Under the pieces are notes generated by a model that saw nothing but the letters and a program-made list of their open reading frames with translations, had not been told where the DNA came from and made no database searches. Both the position numbers and the translations under genes were made by a program. This document shows positions 1 to 10,294 of a stretch of 64,000 bases of DNA, piece after piece (the stretch's first letter is position 1; every line of letters starts with the position of its first letter). The DNA comes from DATFRY01 sp963764695. GTDB taxonomy: Bacteria > Myxococcota_A > Polyangia > Haliangiales > Haliangiaceae. The stretch spans positions 310,001 to 374,000 of the forward strand of contig CAVXTW010000003.1 of NCBI GenBank assembly GCA_963764695.1, read 5' to 3'.

Positions 1-572
1 GACTCGCTGGAAAGCGCATCGCCCACGCGCACGGCCCGGATCAGATCGTCGGCCGTCGCCTCCGGCACCGCCAGGGCCAGCGCCAGCCTGCACACGGCGA
101 CCGCCTGCGGATCGATGTCGATACCGGTCAGGCACCGGCGCAGGATCTCGAGCCGCCGGCCGGCCCCGACCCTCTGCTCGATGTGGCCGAGCGCGGCCAG
201 CAGGAACGCGCCCCCGCCGCACGCCGGATCGAGCACCCGCACCGGCCCGGCCAGCGGATCGCCCGCGCAGAGGGGGGCGAGCGACTGTTCGACCGCGAAG
301 TCGACCAGGTGCGGCGGCGTGTAGTACACGGCCGCGGCCCTTCGCTCCCCTCGGTTGGCGGCGCGGCACCGCTCGTAGATGGCGCCGGGCACGTCCGGTG
401 TGAGACCCCGCCCGGCTGACTCGTCGGCGATGGCTGCGAGGATGCCCGGCTCGACAGTGGCTGCCAGCGTCAGGAAAGCCTCGGGTAGGTCCTCAGGCTG
501 TGAAAAAAAACAGGAGACAGGCAACAGGCGACAGGAAACAGGAAACAGGAAACCGGGCGGTTCGGCGCTCAT
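1..572 (-). CDS. N6-adenine DNA methylase (Eco57I-like), 5' part only
   Basis: This gene runs off the left edge, so only its amino-terminal part is present. The minus-strand translation reads VYYTPPHLVDFAV, then DPACGGGAFLLAAL (SAM-binding motif I), GIDIDPQAVAVCRLAL (motif II region) and VRVGDAL, the order seen in class I N6-adenine methyltransferases of type II or Eco57I-like restriction-modification enzymes. The catalytic NPPY would lie outside the window. The first in-frame ATG (572) is inside the inverted-repeat element at 500-674, and the repeat arm is translated as about 20 non-family residues before the plausible start of the fold near QPEDLPEAF. Relatives normally have a long segment before the YYTP motif, so the natural 5' end is probably lost and this may be a broken gene. 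The family call is firm; the start is not. Confidence 0.72.
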   Translation of the reverse strand, partial: MSAEPPGFLFPVSCRLLPVSCFFSQPEDLPEAFLTLAATVEPGILAAIADESAGRGLTPDVPGAIYERCRAANRGERRAAAVYYTPPHLVDFAVEQSLAPLCAGDPLAGPVRVLDPACGGGAFLLAALGHIEQRVGAGRRLEILRRCLTGIDIDPQAVAVCRLALALAVPEATADDLIRAVRVGDALSSE

Positions 573-674
573 TCGGTCCGGGCCGGCCGCTTTCGACCCT
601 GGGACAGCTCCGACGGCCCCGGTTCGGTTTCCGGTTTCCTGTCGCCTGTCGCCTGTTGCCTGTCTCCTGTTCAC
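500..674. repeat. Long inverted repeat with heptameric tandem arms (element A)
   Basis: The left arm (500-557) consists of 7-nt units of the form ACAGGNN (ACAGGAG, ACAGGCA, ACAGGCG, then ACAGGAA copies). The right arm (631-674) is its reverse complement, with the same NN dinucleotides in the same order but one unit fewer and no A8 run. The loop is about 73 bp and includes CATTCGGTCCGGGCCGG (570-586), which resembles the core of the element at 43283-43458. It lies between divergent genes and supplies the present start codon of the methylase fragment. Confidence 0.9.
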
Positions 675-779
675 AAGCTCGCCGAGGCCGCCGTGCGGGC
701 TCGAGAGAACACCTATCACACGGGCCCCACGCCTCCCCAACCTCTTGTCCCCGGGGATGCCCTGGGGGTCGCGATGAGC

Positions 780-785
780 TAGCCT
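780..785 (+). promoter_or_regulatory. -10-like TAGCCT ahead of the DUF4159 gene
   Basis: TAGCCT ends 9 nt before the ATG at 795. It matches the TANNNT hexamers 6 to 9 nt ahead of many other starts in this window and suggests a leaderless or nearly leaderless mRNA. No -35 element is evident. Confidence 0.4.
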
Positions 786-794
786 GGTAAGGCC

Positions 795-1610
795 ATGTTG
801 CCTCGCCGCGATGTCCTCCGCCTGGGTCTGGCGGCCGCGGGGGCGGCGGCTGCCGCCACCCTGCGGGCCGGACGGGCTCGCGCCATCGGCAAGACCGAGC
901 TGTTTCAGTTCGGGCAGCTGCAGCTGGGACAGGACTGGAACCCGCGGCCCAGCGCGCTGGGCAAGATGGCCTGGGAGGTCGACAAGCGCACCTCCATCTC
1001 GGTGGCCGAGCAGCAGCGGCCGCTGGGCCTGCGCGGCGGCGCCAAGCTGCACGAGACGCCGTTTCTCTACCTGGCCGGCGACCGCGAGTTCCCCATGCCC
1101 ACCCAGGCCGAGGTGGACACGCTGCGCCGCTTCCTCACCTTCGGCGGCTTCCTGCTCATCGACTCGGCCGAGGGCGCCACCGGCGGCGCCTTCGACGGCT
1201 CGGTGCGCCAGCTGATCGAGAGCCTCTACCCGCCGCCGGCCACCGGGCTCGAGATCGTCCCGCGCGACCACGTTGTCTATCGCTCGTTCTACCGCCTGGA
1301 GCAGCCGGTCGGCCGCCTGGCGCTCAGCCCCACGATGGACGGCATCATGCGCGACGGCCGCATGGTGGTCGCCTACACCCAGAACGACCTGGGCGGGGCC
1401 TGGGCGCGCGACGACTTCGGCCACTACGAGCTGCCCTGCGAGCCGGGCGGCGAGCGCCAGCGCGAGATGGCGTTCCGTCTGGGCGTGAATCTTGTGATGT
1501 ACTCGCTCTGCCTCGACTACAAGAGCGACCAGGTCCACGTCGAGTACCTGATGCGCAAGCGCCGCTTCCGCCCCGACGACGGCGCCGAGGAAGCCTCCGG
1601 CAACCGCTGA
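795..1610 (+). CDS. DUF4159 domain protein with Tat-type leader
   Basis: A 271-residue exported protein. The N-terminus MLPRRDVLRLGLAAAGAAAAATL carries an RRDVLRL twin-arginine-like motif and an Ala-rich hydrophobic stretch ending near ARA, so Tat export is likely. The rest matches the DUF4159 layout: TPFLYLAGDREFPMPTQAEVDTLRRFLTFGGFLLIDS, a region resembling glutamine-amidotransferase-like folds, and a C-terminal NLVMYSLCLDYKSDQVHVEYLM. Such genes usually sit beside VWA/BatA-like membrane proteins, MoxR ATPases and DUF58 proteins; here a VWA protein follows directly. The molecular role is unknown; an envelope or aerotolerance-type complex is inferred from context. The ATG at 795 has a -10-like hexamer 9 nt upstream. 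Confidence 0.82.
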   Translation: MLPRRDVLRLGLAAAGAAAAATLRAGRARAIGKTELFQFGQLQLGQDWNPRPSALGKMAWEVDKRTSISVAEQQRPLGLRGGAKLHETPFLYLAGDREFPMPTQAEVDTLRRFLTFGGFLLIDSAEGATGGAFDGSVRQLIESLYPPPATGLEIVPRDHVVYRSFYRLEQPVGRLALSPTMDGIMRDGRMVVAYTQNDLGGAWARDDFGHYELPCEPGGERQREMAFRLGVNLVMYSLCLDYKSDQVHVEYLMRKRRFRPDDGAEEASGNR

Positions 1611-1679
1611 CCCGATGCACGGGCTCATTGCAGGGACTGGCTCGAGGACGGCGATGCTGGCGAGGCTGATGGTGGCGCG

Positions 1680-4184
<2,505 letters not shown>

Positions 4185-4213
4185 AACCCAGTCGCCCCTC
4201 GGGTTCCCAAAAC

Positions 4214-5479
4214 ATGCTCGCACTCGACAGCCTCGTCATCGATCTCATCTTCAAGGCCAACGCGGATCTCAAGCCGGAGGAGCTGATCCAGTCGCTCGGC
4301 GGCGACGAGATCGTTCGCGAACGCAAGGTGCTCGACCCGGACATGCAGGATCCGCGGTTCGAGCTCGAGCTGTCGCCCTCCATGCCGTTCCGCCGCCAGG
4401 GCGAGCGCCGCCTCATGATCATCGACGATTCGGTGGCGCCGATGCGCAAGGATCCGCGCACCGAGGCGGTCATCTCGATCGATCTGCGGCCGGAGAAGGA
4501 GCGCCTGATCGCGGCCTGCGCAGGGTCGCAGGTGCGGCTGGGCCGGCTCAACGCGCTCGGCTCGTGGGGCGACGCGGTGCTGGTGGCCCGCGACGCGCGC
4601 GACCTGCGCGGCGCCTGCCTGATCCCGTGGGCACTGGATCCGACGGTCGACGTCAGCGGCAAGCGCCGGGCCGGGCGGCTCAGCCAGGCCGAGTTCGAGG
4701 AGAAGCTGCTCGCCTTCGACAAGCGGCTCGAGGAGCTGGACGAGAAGGAGATCCTGGCCAGCCTCGGCCCGCTCAGCTTCGAGCGGCGCGGCGATCTGCT
4801 CGTCGTCGACGTGCTCGAGAACGACGGGACCTGGGACCTGCGCCGCTCCCTGGCCATGGAGGTGGCGCTGGCCGCGATGGATCGCTTCTCGATGATCCCG
4901 GGCGCCCCGGCGGCCCCGCGCACCGAGCCGCGACCGGACGCGGCCCGGCCGGAGCCGAAGCAGGATGGGGCTGCGCCGGCCGGTGGCGCGCCGGCGGCCG
5001 GCAACGCGGCGAACGCGGCCAGCGCGGCGAACGCGGCGGCCGCCAACGCCGCGGCCTCGGCGGCGTCGGCTGCGGCGAAGCTGCCGCCGCTGCGCGCGGA
5101 GGCGATAGGCGATCAGATCCTTCTCATCTTCCCGCGCGAGCGGTTCGATCTCGACGTGGCCGCGGCGATCGGCAAGCGCGACTGGGACGCGGTGCTGCTG
5201 CCGCAAGATACGCTGGTCGGCAACCAGCGGGACCGGGTGTTCCGCAACGGGGCCGGGTTCGTCGCGCCGCTCGAGTTCCTGTCGGAGGTCTTCCTCGAGG
5301 GCAAGCCGCTCACCCGTCCGGATCTCGATCGCCTGGCCCAGCCGGTCGGCGAGGGCGCCCGCGCCCTGGAGGTCCACTGCCCGCGCTTCGGCCCCGCGCT
5401 GCTCCTCGATGTCACCGGCCGCGGACGCTTCATCACATCGGAGCGCGCCGCCGCCGAAGCTGTCCTGGCCCTGCTGTGA
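4214..5479 (+). CDS. Unrecognised protein with Ala/Asn linker
   Basis: A 421-residue soluble protein I do not recognise. It starts at ATG 4214 (MLALDSLVIDLIFKANADLK), 29 bp after the VWA gene. Residues 1-235 look like one folded domain (LMIIDDSVAPMRKDPR, AVISIDLRPEKERLIAACAG, ALGSWGDAVLVARDARDLRG) with a coiled-coil-like stretch at FEEKLLAFDKRLEELDEKEILA. A Pro/Ala/Asn-rich linker of short NAA/SAA repeats (about 245-295) leads to a second domain of about 120 residues (ILLIFPRERFDLDVAAAIGKRDWDAVLL). No signal peptide is visible. Its stop overlaps a possible GTG start of the next gene in the frame of that gene's signal peptide (GTGA), so the block appears to be one transcript. Confidence 0.7.
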   Translation: MLALDSLVIDLIFKANADLKPEELIQSLGGDEIVRERKVLDPDMQDPRFELELSPSMPFRRQGERRLMIIDDSVAPMRKDPRTEAVISIDLRPEKERLIAACAGSQVRLGRLNALGSWGDAVLVARDARDLRGACLIPWALDPTVDVSGKRRAGRLSQAEFEEKLLAFDKRLEELDEKEILASLGPLSFERRGDLLVVDVLENDGTWDLRRSLAMEVALAAMDRFSMIPGAPAAPRTEPRPDAARPEPKQDGAAPAGGAPAAGNAANAASAANAAAANAAASAASAAAKLPPLRAEAIGDQILLIFPRERFDLDVAAAIGKRDWDAVLLPQDTLVGNQRDRVFRNGAGFVAPLEFLSEVFLEGKPLTRPDLDRLAQPVGEGARALEVHCPRFGPALLLDVTGRGRFITSERAAAEAVLALL

Positions 5480-5529
5480 AAACGCGCGTGACACTGCACG
5501 GACCCGGCATCGAGGCCGGTCGGGCGAGG

Positions 5530-6536
5530 ATGCGGCGCCTGGCCGGCGTTGTCGCCGTCGTCGCCGCGCTGGCGGTCCCCGAGGCGGCGCAGGCCAGGAA
5601 CGAGCCGCCCCAGGGGCGCATCATCTACGTGCAGAAGGGCTCCGTGTGGCGCGCGCCGCTCGCGATCCTGATGGCCCGGCCGCCCCGCGCGCGACCGAAG
5701 AAGAAGAGAAGAAGAAGAAGGACGAGGTCGTCGAGGTGCCGGAGCGGCTGATCAAGCTGGCGGCGGGGCTGCGGAAGATCACGCGCATGGAGGCGGCCGG
5801 TGACGGCTCGGCGCTTCTGCTCGAGTTCGGCCGCAACGTCGCGTGGCTCGATCTCACCGTCGATCCGCGCCCGCCGCCGGTCTTCTTGCCGTGCCGCGGC
5901 CGCGCCCGCCTCTCACCCGGCGGTGAGCTGGTCCTGTGCGCGAGCCGGACCGGCAGCGGCACGTCGGTCTACCGCCTTCGCCCGCAGCTGGACGGCTCCC
6001 TGCTCGCCGGCTTCGACCCGGCCGCGACCGCCCTGGCCGACCTGCGCGGCGAGCGCGTCGTCACCATCGACCACGACGCCCTGTGGAGCTCCTCGATCGC
6101 GCAGCCAGAGCAGCGCACCAAGGTCGCCCCCCACGTCCCGGCCGGCGCCCTGTCGATCGCCCCCGACGGCCAGCGCGCCGTCGGCCGCTTCCGCGACGGC
6201 GACAGCGGCGACAGCCTGTTCGGCTTCCGCCTCGACGGCCAGGCTGCCCGCCGCAAGCTCGGCCCCGGCCAGGCCGTCGCCTGGTCCGCCGACTCCGTCT
6301 GGCTCGCCATCTTCGACGGCAAGACCGCCTGCGCGGTCCGCGCCGTCGGCGGCGAGTACAAGTGCTGGGACAAGTTCCGCCCGCTCTCCATCGACAAGAA
6401 CGGCTCCTGGGTCCTCCTCGCACGCCCCCCCAAGGGCCGCATGAACCTCTTCCTCGGCCGCATGGCCGGCCCCCACCCGGAGAAGCCGCTGCCGATGACC
6501 CTGCGTGGCGTCTCGGCCGCCGCCCTGGTCCCCTGA
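5530..6536 (+). CDS. Exported protein interrupted by a frameshift
   Basis: The N-terminus, a good Sec signal peptide (MRRLAGVVAVVAALAVPEAAQA, cleavage before RNEPP), is in one frame from ATG 5530. The remaining 270 residues are in another frame, from about DPDGPAAPRATEEEEKKKK to LRGVSAAALVP and the stop at 6534-6536. The change is equivalent to a missing base between about 5645 and 5725, next to a GAAGAAGAG-rich tract. The second part has short repeated strands (LSPGGELVLCASRTG, LSIAPDGQRAVGRFRDG, VAWSADSVWLAIFDGK, LSIDKNGSWVLLAR) typical of WD40/TolB-like beta-propellers. It is either a sequencing indel or a real disruption. Alternative starts in the first frame are GTG 5476, which overlaps the preceding stop, and GTG 5488. 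Function is unknown beyond probable envelope location. Confidence 0.6.
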
Positions 6537-6601
6537 GCCGGGCCGCGGCTGGCCATCAAGCCGGCCAGACAGGCGCACGCCGCTTGCAGTCGAAGGCGTG
6601 C

Positions 6602-7420
6602 ATGAGCAATCCCGCGGTCCGTACGCATCAGGATCGAGCCGAGCCGCACGAGGGGGCGTCGGCGCACGTGGCGGATGGTCCGCGCGAGCGGGCAGGAGCG
6701 CTGCTCGGGCGGCTGTGGGCGCCGGCGATCGCCGCGATCAGCCGGGCTCGATCCGCGCGCATGTTCCACCCGGTCGGCTCGACCTTCGCGGGCAAGGTGG
6801 AGCCGATCGCCGGCCAGCTGTCGACAATCGGCGACCGCCTGGAGGGCTACGTGCTGGCGCGGCTCTCGGCCGCGCTGTGGAAGGGCGAGGTCGGGCGATT
6901 CGACGTGCTCGGCATGGCGCTGCGGTTCTCTGCCGGACCGGTTGTCAACGAGAAGGCGGCGGCAGACGACCAGGACCTCCTGTTCGCCACCATCCGCAGC
7001 CCGCTCACCATGCCCCTGTCCCCGTTCACCACCGACGCCAGCGACTTCGTGTCCAACCGCTACTGGGCGGTGTCGCCATTCGCGATCGCGCCGCTCGGCC
7101 GTTTCGAGCTGCGGCTCTCACCGCTCGGTCGCGCGGCCGGGACCGGCTCGCGCCACGACCGCCTGCGCTCCGCGGTTGCCGGCGGCCGCGCCGCGTGGCT
7201 GCTCGAGGCGCGACGAACGCTGACCCTGCGCTGGGTCGCCGTCGCGCGAGTCCAGCTCGAGCACCCGGTCGAGCTCGACCAGGCCGCCCTCGCCTTCGAC
7301 CCCTTCCGCTCCGGGCGCGGCATCGTGCCGGTCGGGCTGGTCCACGCCATCCGCCGCGCAGCCTATGCCAGCAGCCAGCGGGGGCGTCCGCGCGGGCGAG
7401 CCGCAGGGTCGGGCGCGTGA
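6602..7420 (+). CDS. Unrecognised conserved-looking protein
   Basis: A 272-residue protein starting at ATG 6602 with a weak GAAGG upstream. After a charged, poorly conserved-looking N-terminus of about 45 residues comes MFHPVGSTFAGKVEPI, then DQDLLFATIRSPLTMPLSPF, DASDFVSNRYWAVSPF and FELRLSPLG, and later a strand-rich C-terminus (FDPFRSGRGIVPVGLVHAIRR). The RSP-DFVSNRYWAVSPF pattern recalls uncharacterised proteins sometimes described as catalase-like or phosphodiesterase-like, but I cannot assign either. No signal peptide or membrane helix is seen. It ends 6 bp before the convergent gene at 7427. Confidence 0.6.
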   Translation: MSNPAVRTHQDRAEPHEGASAHVADGPRERAGALLGRLWAPAIAAISRARSARMFHPVGSTFAGKVEPIAGQLSTIGDRLEGYVLARLSAALWKGEVGRFDVLGMALRFSAGPVVNEKAAADDQDLLFATIRSPLTMPLSPFTTDASDFVSNRYWAVSPFAIAPLGRFELRLSPLGRAAGTGSRHDRLRSAVAGGRAAWLLEARRTLTLRWVAVARVQLEHPVELDQAALAFDPFRSGRGIVPVGLVHAIRRAAYASSQRGRPRGRAAGSGA

Positions 7421-7426
7421 GGGCAG

Positions 7427-7876
7427 TCAGGGTTCATCGTCCCAGCTGCGGATGTCGTCGGACGTATCGAGCTTGGCGTCCGGTCCGGCCGAGACCACCC
7501 GTATTCCGGAGGGCAACGTGTCTTCGCAAAGGATGACGAGAGTCGTGCCCCACGGGTCGCGCAGCTCGCGATCGTCGGAATAGACCGCCAGCTCGAGCGC
7601 GCCATCGGGGCACTGCTTGCCGGGGTTGTTCATCGCCCAGCGCGCGTACGACTCTCCCGCCACCTGCCGCACCATGATCCGCGCGACGTGCTCGTTCGAC
7701 TCGGAGCCGAGAAGGCGAGCATCGCGGCGCATGCGCGGCACCACCCGCCTGCACGACCAGATGGCAGTGCGCATGGTCATCCTGGCATCGACCGCGGGCC
7801 GCAGAACAGCAAGTGCGCGACTCTCGAAGGACCCTGTCTCGTCTCGGTGCATGCCGCGCCCATCCTTGCAGCGCAC
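7427..7876 (-). CDS. Type II secretion pseudopilin-like fragment (GspG C-terminal-like)
   Basis: A 149-residue reading frame whose second half matches the calcium-binding C-terminal region of GspG-type major pseudopilins: YARWAMNNPGKQCPDGALELAVYSDD, DPWGTTLVILCEDTLPSGIRVVS and AGPDAKLDTSDDIRSW. The hydrophobic, prepilin-peptidase-processed N-terminal helix expected in this family is absent in this frame; the residues before YARW are Arg-rich and unlike a membrane helix. A shorter start (ATG 7783) is possible. It may be a decayed gene or a stand-alone domain. No other secretion genes are nearby. Confidence 0.5.
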   Translation of the reverse strand: MRCKDGRGMHRDETGSFESRALAVLRPAVDARMTMRTAIWSCRRVVPRMRRDARLLGSESNEHVARIMVRQVAGESYARWAMNNPGKQCPDGALELAVYSDDRELRDPWGTTLVILCEDTLPSGIRVVSAGPDAKLDTSDDIRSWDDEP

Positions 7877-7932
7877 GTACCAGGGCGCTCGGCCCGCGGT
7901 GATGCGGCCACGGCCGCCGCCCGCTGTCGTGT

Positions 7933-8397
7933 CTACGGAAGCGTCCTGCGGTACTGCACGAAGCCAGACCTCTCCGCGACCTTGTCATACAGCTTCATCG
8001 CCGTCTCGTTCGTCTCCTGCGTGAGCCAGTACACGCGGCCCGAACCCGCCTGCGCGGCCTTCTCGTACACAGCCAGGATCAACGCACGGCCGACCCCAGC
8101 GCCGCGCGCGGACTCCGCGGTGTACAGGTCTTGCAGATAGCAGGTCGGCCCGATCGCGATCGTGCTGCGGTGAAGGATGTAATGAGCCAGCCCGACGACC
8201 TTCCCGTCGCGCTCGGCGACCAGGCAGTTGACCGGCTCGTACCCATCGAAGAACCGCGACCAGGTGACCCGCGTGATCTCCTCCGGCAACGCAGTCTCGC
8301 CCGAGCGCCCATAGAACGCGTTGTAGCCCTCCCACAACGCCTTCCAACCCGCATGGTCGTCCGTGCGTACCGGCCTGACCGAGATCGCGTTCTGCAT
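7933..8397 (-). CDS. GNAT-family N-acetyltransferase
   Basis: A 154-residue acetyltransferase starting MQNAISVRPVRTDDHAGWKALW at ATG 8397. The acetyl-CoA binding motif A is CYLQDLYTAESARGAGVGRALI (the R-G-A-G-V-G loop), followed by the C-terminal NETAMKLYDKVAERSGFVQYRRTL usual in GNATs. The layout resembles small-molecule or peptide N-acetyltransferases; no substrate can be named. It is divergent from the RAYT transposase, with a 13-bp inverted repeat between them. Confidence 0.85.
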   Translation of the reverse strand: MQNAISVRPVRTDDHAGWKALWEGYNAFYGRSGETALPEEITRVTWSRFFDGYEPVNCLVAERDGKVVGLAHYILHRSTIAIGPTCYLQDLYTAESARGAGVGRALILAVYEKAAQAGSGRVYWLTQETNETAMKLYDKVAERSGFVQYRRTLP

Positions 8398-8496
8398 GAT
8401 GCCTGTCCCTCTCTGCGGTGAGCGGTCAACGTGGGGACCCGATTGTGTCACCCACGCGAGCGAGCAGCCCGCAGAGCATGCAGGCAACGCATGCGC

Positions 8497-8542
8497 ACCT
8501 CGCCGACACCTGAAGGCGCACAGATCGATGTGTCGGCGAGGT
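8497..8542. repeat. 13-bp perfect inverted repeat between GNAT and RAYT genes
   Basis: ACCTCGCCGACAC (8497-8509) and GTGTCGGCGAGGT (8530-8542) are perfectly complementary around a 20-bp spacer. Both neighbours are transcribed away from it, so it is not a terminator. It could be a REP-like hairpin associated with the adjacent transposase or a regulator site. Confidence 0.6.
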
Positions 8543-8617
8543 AGATGATCTCCCCCCGACCGCCCACCATCACCGTCGGTGTCAGACCGCGATGATACGA
8601 ACTCTGCCAGAATCAAC

Positions 8618-9355
8618 ATGGCGAGTCGAAGGCAGCGAAAGAGGCACGAGCAGCTCCCACTCGATCGGGCGCGCAGGCCGACCGGGCGTGGGGGGTGGCG
8701 GCCGGGCGCCGGGCGGCCGCGCGCGCGGGGCGTGGTCGGCCATGGGCGGCGCGAGCGGTTCGCGGGGCGGTTTCCGCAGCACGTCACGCTGCGGATGGTG
8801 GCCGGGGTCGGGTCGCTGCGGCGCTACCACCCGTTGCGCGTGGTGCGGGCGGCGATCGCGAAGGGCGGGCACAAGGACGACTTCCGCATCGTCGAGTTCA
8901 ACCTTCTCTCCAATCACCTGCACATGATCGTGGAGGCGACGGGCGCGGTGGCGCTCGCGCGCGGCATGCAGGGCTTCAACGTCCGGGTCGCCCGCGGCAT
9001 CAACCGGGTGCTGGGCCGGAGCGGCTCGCTGTTCGCCGAGCGCTACCACTGCCGGGCGCTGCGCACGCCGACCGAGGTGCGCCACGCGGTGCGCTACGTG
9101 CTGCTCAACCAGCGGCACCACATCGCGCGCGGCGGCGCGCGGCCGTCGTCGTCGGTGCTCGACCCGTACTCGAGCGCGGCCTGGTTCGACGGCTGGAAGT
9201 CGCCGGTCCGCGCCCAAGAGCCATCGCAGCGCCAGCTCCTGGCCACGCCGCGGCCGACGGCCACGGCCACCGTGTGGCTGCTCACCGACGGCTGGAAACG
9301 TCGCGGCCTGCTCGGCTTCGGCGAGACGCCAGGTGCCCCGTCGCGGCCGCCGTGA
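8618..9355 (+). mobile_element. REP-associated tyrosine transposase (RAYT, Y1 family)
   Basis: A 245-residue Y1-type (IS200/IS605-like HUH) transposase of the REP-associated clade. The HUH core is in FNLLSNHLHMIVEA (His-Leu-His), and the presumed nucleophilic tyrosine lies in the later helix VRHAVRYVLLNQRHH. The basic N-terminus WRPGAGRPRARG and the GSLFAERYHCRALRTPTEV block are also typical. RAYTs are usually single-copy domesticated genes that act on REP palindromes, not self-mobile insertion sequences. No IS ends were found; instead there is an inverted repeat at 8497-8542 and a strong hairpin at 9400-9437. The ATG at 8618 gives MASRRQRKRHEQ; a GTG at 8579 would add 13 residues. Confidence 0.85.
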
Positions 9356-9399
9356 TCCAGTGCGAGACGCGTTCGCCGGCTGGCCACTCACAAGGGAAA

Positions 9400-9437
9400 C
9401 CCCGGCCCGCGGCTCACCATCGAGCCGCGGGTCGGGG
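9400..9437. terminator. Strong hairpin after the RAYT gene (terminator or REP)
   Basis: CCCCGGCCCGCGGCTC (9400-9415) pairs with GAGCCGCGGGTCGGGG (9422-9437) around the 6-nt loop ACCATC, with one G-T wobble. It lies between convergent genes, which fits a bidirectional terminator, but there is no T tract, and its position by a RAYT gene also fits a REP palindrome. Nothing else is seen in 9438-9598. Confidence 0.65.
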
Positions 9438-9598
9438 GGTGATGGACGGGTCGAATGGGGAGGCACGCGCCCGTCCCGCACCTCGGGGCAGGAGCGCGGT
9501 GCGCGACGGGCCGGCCGGCGCCACCGCCAGCCCGCAGACGCCGGGGGGCGCGGCCGCTCCACGGCGCCCTCGCCGGGCTCGTCGCGCGGTGCGCTCGG

Positions 9599-10054
9599 CT
9601 ACTTGGTGCAGAGCTCGCCGCTGACGTTGACCAGGAAGGCGTCGTTGATGATGCGGCCGGCGAAGAAGAGGTCGCCGCCGACGATGCTGGCGTAGCGGCC
9701 GGTGCCGCTCGGGCCGTCGCCCCAGGAGCTGAGGACGAAGCCGGCGGGGTTGCCGGTGCGGGCGGAGAACATGCCGGTCTCGCGGAGCGCGATGGTGCCG
9801 CGGCTGGTTGTGATGGTCAGGATGCCGCTGAAGACGCTGGAGCCGGGCGGGGCGGTCTCGGGGGCCTCCGCGTCGCTGTCCTCGACGAAGGCGACCGTGC
9901 CGTCGAGTCCGAAATTTCCCTGGATGGTGCCGTCGTCCAGGTTGATCTCGGCGCGGATGCGCTTGCAGTCATCGGCTCGCGCCGCGCCCGCGTGGGCCAG
10001 GGTTGCGACGGACAGGCTCACGAACAACGCGACGCGACGGCTGATTCGACTCAT
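9599..10054 (-). CDS. Small secreted protein of unknown function
   Basis: A 151-residue protein with a clear Sec signal peptide (MSRISRRVALFVSLSVATLAHAGAARA, cleavage before DDCK). The mature part is strand-rich and has two cysteines at its ends (DDCKRI and GELCTK) that could form a disulfide. Glycine-turn patterns (DDGTIQGNFGLDGTVAFV, SGTGRYASIVGGDLFFAGRI) suggest a small beta-barrel, loosely like allene-oxide-cyclase or lipocalin-type folds; no family is assigned. A good ribosome site (GAGGAGG) precedes ATG 10054. Confidence 0.75.
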   Translation of the reverse strand: MSRISRRVALFVSLSVATLAHAGAARADDCKRIRAEINLDDGTIQGNFGLDGTVAFVEDSDAEAPETAPPGSSVFSGILTITTSRGTIALRETGMFSARTGNPAGFVLSSWGDGPSGTGRYASIVGGDLFFAGRIINDAFLVNVSGELCTK

Positions 10055-10294
10055 GGGGTCCCTCCTCGTGCTCTCGTTCTCGCCGCGATGGAGCTCGCGG
10101 CCGGACGACCATGCCCCCGGGGACGTGTGCGGCGAATACCCACTTCGCTCCGGATCGATCGGGCCACTTCGCCTCGAACGCGCGCCGCCCGCAAACTCGC
10201 GCGAACCCGTGAGATCGGATGACAGGCGCGAGTCGCCGTCGTTAGGCTTCGGCCGCCAGAAACGTCACGCCGCCGAGCGCCGGAGGTCCGTCAC

